Source: Ananas comosus
Taxonomy: Eukaryota > Streptophyta > Magnoliopsida > Poales > Bromeliaceae
Direction: 5' to 3'
DNA length: 64,000 nucleotides
NCBI RefSeq assembly: GCF_001540865.1
Contig: NC_033630.1
Location: 10,622,471-10,686,470 of the forward strand
This document shows, piece after piece, positions 59,581-64,000 of this stretch; positions within the stretch are counted from its first letter, which is position 1; each line of letters opens with the position of its first letter. Position numbers and translations under genes: made by a program. The notes beneath the pieces were generated by a model that made no database searches, had not been told where the DNA came from, and saw nothing but the letters and a program-made list of their open reading frames with translations.

Positions 59581-61784
59581 TGTAATATACCGAATCTCCG
59601 AATCGTAATGCTAATTTTGATCAAATTGATCAAAGTAAGCTATGAGGGTGATGAGCGAGGTTTTCGAGTTGCCTTGAAGGCGTTGGGATGGTTGGAAGTG
59701 AGTTTCAGGAGTGTTTGGATGTTTTCGGCTCAAACCAGGCGCGAAAACAAACTCTGAAATATTGCAACTGCTGGACTACAGAAGTGACATTGAGTACCGG
59801 TACAAAGGCAATGCAGTACCGGTACCCAATGGAAGTGCAGTTTTGTCAGGTCTCGGGTTTGGGACCTTGGCAAGCTGTGTACCGGTACCTGAGACGAGTA
59901 CCGGTACTGGACTGGTCAGGTACCGGTACAAGTACCGATACTGGTGTTATGTACCGGTACTACGCATTGGACTAGAGTTGCACAGCCTCGGGTTGAGTGG
60001 CTCGTACTGGTACTATGTGGTAGGTGCCGGTACTGGGAGCCCTGCGTACCGGAACTCCAGCCCGAGTATCGGTACTCAGTCTGTAAAGGACTAAATTGTA
60101 AGGCTAAAAATGAGACTTTGTGGGGGGCTTATTTGTAAATGTTGGGGTCTAAAAATAACCCCAACCCTACACTTGTACTTCTTATGCAAGAGAAGACCTC
60201 GTTCCTTCCCCTTCTTATCTCCTTCTCATTCTCTCTCTAGAATTACCCCCTCAAGGTGGAATTGGAGGAGAATTGAAGGTGAGAATTGGTGGTTTTGGTG
60301 TTGAGGAAGCTCAAGAATAAGAAGGGCTTTGTAGAGCAAGGAGCCAAGGTAAGTTCTTTGCATTTGTATGTTAGGGTTTAGTTTAAATTCCCTAATTTGC
60401 TTAGTTTTGTGGTTCTTGGGATTCTAGAGCTTGGATTATGCTAAGAAATCCCAAGAAATTTGGACTATGGGTTGCATGTATAAACCCTAAGGTTAGAAAT
60501 GGGATTTTGAAGAAATGGAGATCTACCATGGAATTGTTCTCTTGTATTCCTAATTAAAGGTTAATCCGACGTGTTGGGAGGCTTGGATCGAAGTTCCGAC
60601 GACTCTACGGCAAGATATTAAGGAAAAATCTCATTTTGTCTTCGTTAGACGTGGGTCGAGAGTTTAGGCATCTAAAAATTATGGGACTTGGATTCTCGCA
60701 TCTCAACATCTTTAAGAGGTGGGTGGTACTATCCGAAATCTTCGAATTACCTATTATATCTATGTCACCTTTTTGAGCATATATGTATATGTATAGTGTT
60801 GTATTCATGCATTGTAGGGTTAATGTTAATATATAGCTAAAATGTGGGATATCTTATATGCTTTTAATGTAAAGATACATGTGGACAATAGACTTTGGAC
60901 ATAGAAACCCTATGGATGTATGAACTAAATGTTGGATTATGACAATAGCAAATAAGGTGACATTGTTACTAGATGATTGTTTAGTACATAAAAATGTGGA
61001 ATGCTAGACAAAGAAAACTTTGTGAAAAATATGGCAATAGTGACATGGTATCCTCGAAGTCGAGGATGGGATTATACTCACAGGTAGTCTGATAGGCTTG
61101 AGTGTGATCGCTCCACCTTAAGCGATGAGCTCCGAAGTTGTCATCACTGGGCAGTAGCGGAATTCTCCCCAGCAGACCGTCCCGTCGGATTGTAGTGGAA
61201 TTCTCCCCGACAAAAATGGATTTGGTTTGGTGAGTTGGGTTTAACCAAATGGTTGACCAAGAGGATTGGGTAACGGTAAAGGTAAAAGAGAAATGCATGC
61301 ATCATGAGCATCAAATTTGTTGTTTCAATTATACAGGCATAGTAGTAGCATTAGTTTGGTTTGCTATCTATTCCTTTTCCTATTTATGCCTGATTAGACC
61401 TAATGGGTGAATCGGCGGGGTCGGCGGCCGAACCCGCTCAGAACTTTTTCTAGTTCTCACCCCACTAACCATGCATGTCCTAGCACGAGCGTGGCGGTCG
61501 AGGATCGCGGCATAGGCATCACGCCCTAGATAGTGGACTTCCTCGAGTATAGATATACCTTGTATATTTCATCTTTTGTAGTTGATGAAACGAATATGTA
61601 ATAATTGTATTTGAGAGATAATTTGTATTGGAAAATGAATACAAGCTTTGTATTTTGTTTAAAGTAATTAAGATACAATGTATGGATTTAATAGCTAGTT
61701 TACTTTCACTTACTCATGTTGCTAGCCCTCGTGCAAGCAATGTATATCAAAATTTTTCTGAGCAAATTCTATATACATGTTACA
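59581..61784 (+). mobile_element. 2.2-kb Ty3/gypsy LTR with GTACCGGTAC palindromes
   Basis: It starts TGTAATATACCG and ends ACATGTTACA. Six perfect GTACCGGTAC palindromes and several near copies lie at 59793-60070. It shares the 'agttctcaccccacta' and 'gcaagcaatg'-type ends with the minus-strand copy at 18376-20739. No internal region is attached, so it is a solo or isolated LTR. No clean target duplication (TATTA versus GGTTG). Its right edge lies within the gag reading of the surrounding minus-strand element. Confidence 0.7.
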
Positions 61785-63139
61785 GGTTGTGGAGCCATGG
61801 GCGGACAGAAGAGGCTCTGTTCGTTCGACGTCTCTTTCCCTTTACTCCAATCTTTGTTTCGGCTCCATCTAAGCCGATCTTCATTATTTCCTTTTCTAAA
61901 TTGCTCATATTGAGCAACTCGAACTCCCAAATAAAAAAGATTTGAAAAATACTTATCTTTAAAATGATCTTTAATTTTGAAGTGTAAACTATTAAATGCC
62001 ATTTTGGCAAATTTCGATTCTGGCATTCTTACAAAGCAACGGCTTCTTGCTGTCTTGAATCGATTTAGATACTCTTCAACCGATTTTCCTGTTCTTTGCC
62101 TGAATTGGGCTAGATCAGTAACTGAAAGTTCTAGCTCTGATCTATAAAATTGTTCGTAAAATTTTCTTTCCAATTCGTCCCAATCTCGGACGGAATTAGC
62201 AGGTAGACTCATATACCAAGTAAATGATATTTTGGTTAACGAGGTATTAAACAGCCTAAGCTTCAGGAAAGGATTTTCAGCGGCTTCTCGGCACTGAGCC
62301 GTAATCCGCACGACGAGTTCAATCGTATTTTCGGTCTCGTCGCCAGAGAATTTATCGAATTTCGGTATTTTTTAATTTGCCGGATAAGGATATTCTGTAT
62401 CTATGTTTGCAGGATAGGGTGATGTAAACACAGGCCGCATTGCCGGCCTAGCTCCAACTCCGAAAGTATTTCGGATGGCTTCCTCAATCTGAGCATAACT
62501 TTCATTATTGTTCCCTTGTAAAGATACAGGCACCTGTGCCTGAACTGGATTTGGTCCTGGTGGTAGCCCGAAATTCTGCACTGCAGGGATGATCCCTTGC
62601 ATATTTGGGGCCTGCCCCCCAGCTCTAGCCTCGACATTTTGGGGCTAATATACTGCCACTGGTGGGGAAGGTGGTAACCCCCAGGCTATTTCTAGTTGTT
62701 GACCGACGTTCGCAGCAACCGGTCTGTAAGCCGCCTGAAATGGTGCCCCATAGTGTTGGGGTTGACTACTTGCCGGTGTTACAGGATTTTGTAACACCGG
62801 TGTAACTAAGGCCCTTGCAGACCTGTTACAGGTTGTTCATTACGAGTCAATAATTGTCCTATTCGGGCAATATTCTCGTTAGAGGCCGTGATTGGGGCGA
62901 GTACTGCATCTAAACGGGAAGTACTCCTATAACTATTTTGGTCCAGTACTTGTAGGATGCGTATTATTTGTCCAAGCGCTTGAGCCAAACTTGGCTCTTG
63001 TTGGTCGGACTGACCACTAGTCTCACCTTCAACTGGCAAACTGTTCGGCGTTCGCTAGCATTATCGGAATGGGTTGATCGCTCCCGGAATTTCTAGGAAC
63101 GACCCTATGGCGCAAATTTATGGCATTATCATCAGCCAT
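61769..63139 (-). pseudogene. gag: Tat-lineage-type Ty3/gypsy gag, broken
   Basis: The minus-strand frame starts MADDNAINLRHRVVPRN at 63139, just inside the primer site. It shifts frame near 63035, then reads SLAQALGQIIRILQVLDQN. Stops interrupt it near 62648 and at 62371. The gag core is intact after that: KFDKFSGDETENTIELV, then LFNTSLTKISFTWYMSLP, WDELERKFYEQFYR, FRQRTGKSVEEYLNRFK, MPESKFAKMAFNSL. The reading ends at 61769 where the nested LTR begins. Such proteins form the capsid of the element. No nucleocapsid zinc knuckle, protease, reverse transcriptase or integrase follows, so the rest was lost or displaced. Confidence 0.85.
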
Positions 63140-63174
63140 AACTTCAATAAGAAAGTAAATTTACCTAGACTGGT

Positions 63175-63192
63175 GTCCCACCGGGCGTGCCA
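63175..63192 (-). promoter_or_regulatory. Primer-binding site of the minus-strand element
   Basis: The minus strand reads TGGCACGCCCGGTGGGAC five bases after the LTR end CTAACA. Position and the leading TGG are as expected; I could not name the tRNA with certainty. It is not the tRNA-Met type used by the other elements here. Confidence 0.75.
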
Positions 63193-63197
63193 AAATT

Positions 63198-63931
63198 TGT
63201 TAGGATCCGAATTCCCTGATCCTTGACCCGATCAAAGGTCTCTCTCGGGAAGAGTGTAGGAATGTGGAATGGCTGTGAATGGTGACCCTCAAAATTTGCG
63301 CTTTTCGACTGGATCAAGCGATTCGGCTGATGAGGAATCGAATCAGCCGAGTTCAGAACCTTCTACTATAGATTCGGTTCGGCTGGATGAGCCAAATGTA
63401 TGGAATATACTGTGCTTTGGGTCGGTTGAAAAGCCGAATGCTTTATATATTGGAATTAACTTGTATAACTAGTACAAGGGACGAGTGTGCCTGAGGGCAT
63501 ACAGACTCGGTTGATCTAACTTAAACTTACTCTTAGGAAAACAGTAAGTGCGGGAAAGTAAAAGATTACAAGTAGACTACTCCTAGAAAATATGAGAAAA
63601 ATACAGAGGAAATAAAAGTGGTCTTCGATTCTCGGGAAAAAGACCTTTCTTTTGGGCGTTATTTGCCTATTTATAGCTCGCCTCTATTGATCCGTTATTA
63701 CCACATCCATGATCGCCACTACTCCTATTTTTTCGGGCCACTTCAAGCCAATCAGAACTACTCGTAACCACTTGCAGTTACTGTAACTTCTTTCAATTAC
63801 ACCTGGCAGTTACTTAATTATATTGTCGATGCTCTCGGTGCATACCAAAATCTTCTTTAATTCTTGCTCTTAAAGATTGGGGTTGTGTGGTGCACCAGCA
63901 TACCACATGGCCGGATGTTATTGGCCTAACA
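63198..63931 (-). mobile_element. Tat-like LTR, 5' LTR of the gag-bearing minus-strand element
   Basis: It runs from TGTTAGGATCCG to GGCCTAACA, 734 bp. The primer site adjoins its left edge, so it is a 5' LTR. Hairpins of the TTCGGCT..AGCC type occur near 63310-63440, and a CCTATTTATAG block lies near 63667. It is homologous to the LTRs at 16406, 17558 and 55039. Confidence 0.8.
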
Positions 63932-64000
63932 CCATTAAATCTAAAAAAAATTTCAAAAAAGTACATTTTTCAAGAACCAAAGGAACAAAATATATTTTTT
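63932..64000. other. Flank right of the 5' LTR
   Basis: A-rich, no feature. Its first five bases (CCATT) do not match the left flank of the 55039 LTR (GTTAG). Confidence 0.4.

Overview
This is a plant nuclear window, probably monocot and possibly pineapple or a relative. That guess rests on the style of the repeats and is not tested. It is repeat-dense and gene-poor. I found no intact host gene, tRNA, rRNA gene or bacterial-type feature. Nearly everything recognisable is a transposable element (TE), often one inserted in another. One 100-N gap (9601-9700) and seven single-N joins (6776, 16405, 29101, 31202, 37100, 46592, 53829) show a draft assembly.

Layout. 1-9.6 kb: AT-rich DNA, a GC-rich Ty3-type LTR remnant, Helitron-like ends with paired G-box hairpins, and an LTR fragment. 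9.8-12.7 kb: a decayed multi-exon coding region that looks like the 3' half of a retroelement-borne extra ORF. 12.6-16.4 kb: a long LTR, a tRNA-Met-type primer site and a broken Ty3/gypsy gag. 16.4-20.8 kb: Tat-like LTRs, one split by another LTR. 21.3-27 kb: a CACTA MITE, then a 4.8-kb solo LTR with perfect 5-bp target duplications and a 19-copy 35-bp minisatellite. 26.9-28.9 kb: a MITE split by a 1.7-kb solo LTR. 28.9-31.6 kb: an AT-rich Helitron-like array. 31.6-46 kb: MITEs and Mutator-like elements (MULEs), four of them with readable 9-bp target duplications. The 2.6-kb element at 37750-40366 holds fragments resembling PPR, mitochondrial-carrier and pectinesterase-inhibitor genes. 46-54 kb: SINEs, a short LTR, a Cassandra-like element carrying 5S rRNA-like sequence, and long plain AT-rich stretches.

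55.0-63.9 kb reads as the wreck of one or two Tat-lineage Ty3/gypsy elements on the minus strand: 3' LTR, polypurine tract, an antisense plant-mobile-domain ORF, a pile of nested LTR and TRIM debris, gag, primer site and 5' LTR. No reverse transcriptase or integrase is visible.

A recurring theme is short perfect palindromes repeated inside unrelated element families: GTACCGGTAC in one LTR family, CACCATTAATGGTG in the large MULE, CACGGTGAA/TTCACCGTG in a fold-back MITE, TTCGGCT/AGCCGAA in Tat-like LTRs, and G-box pairs in the Helitron-like region. Comparisons and identities were made by eye, without alignment software.
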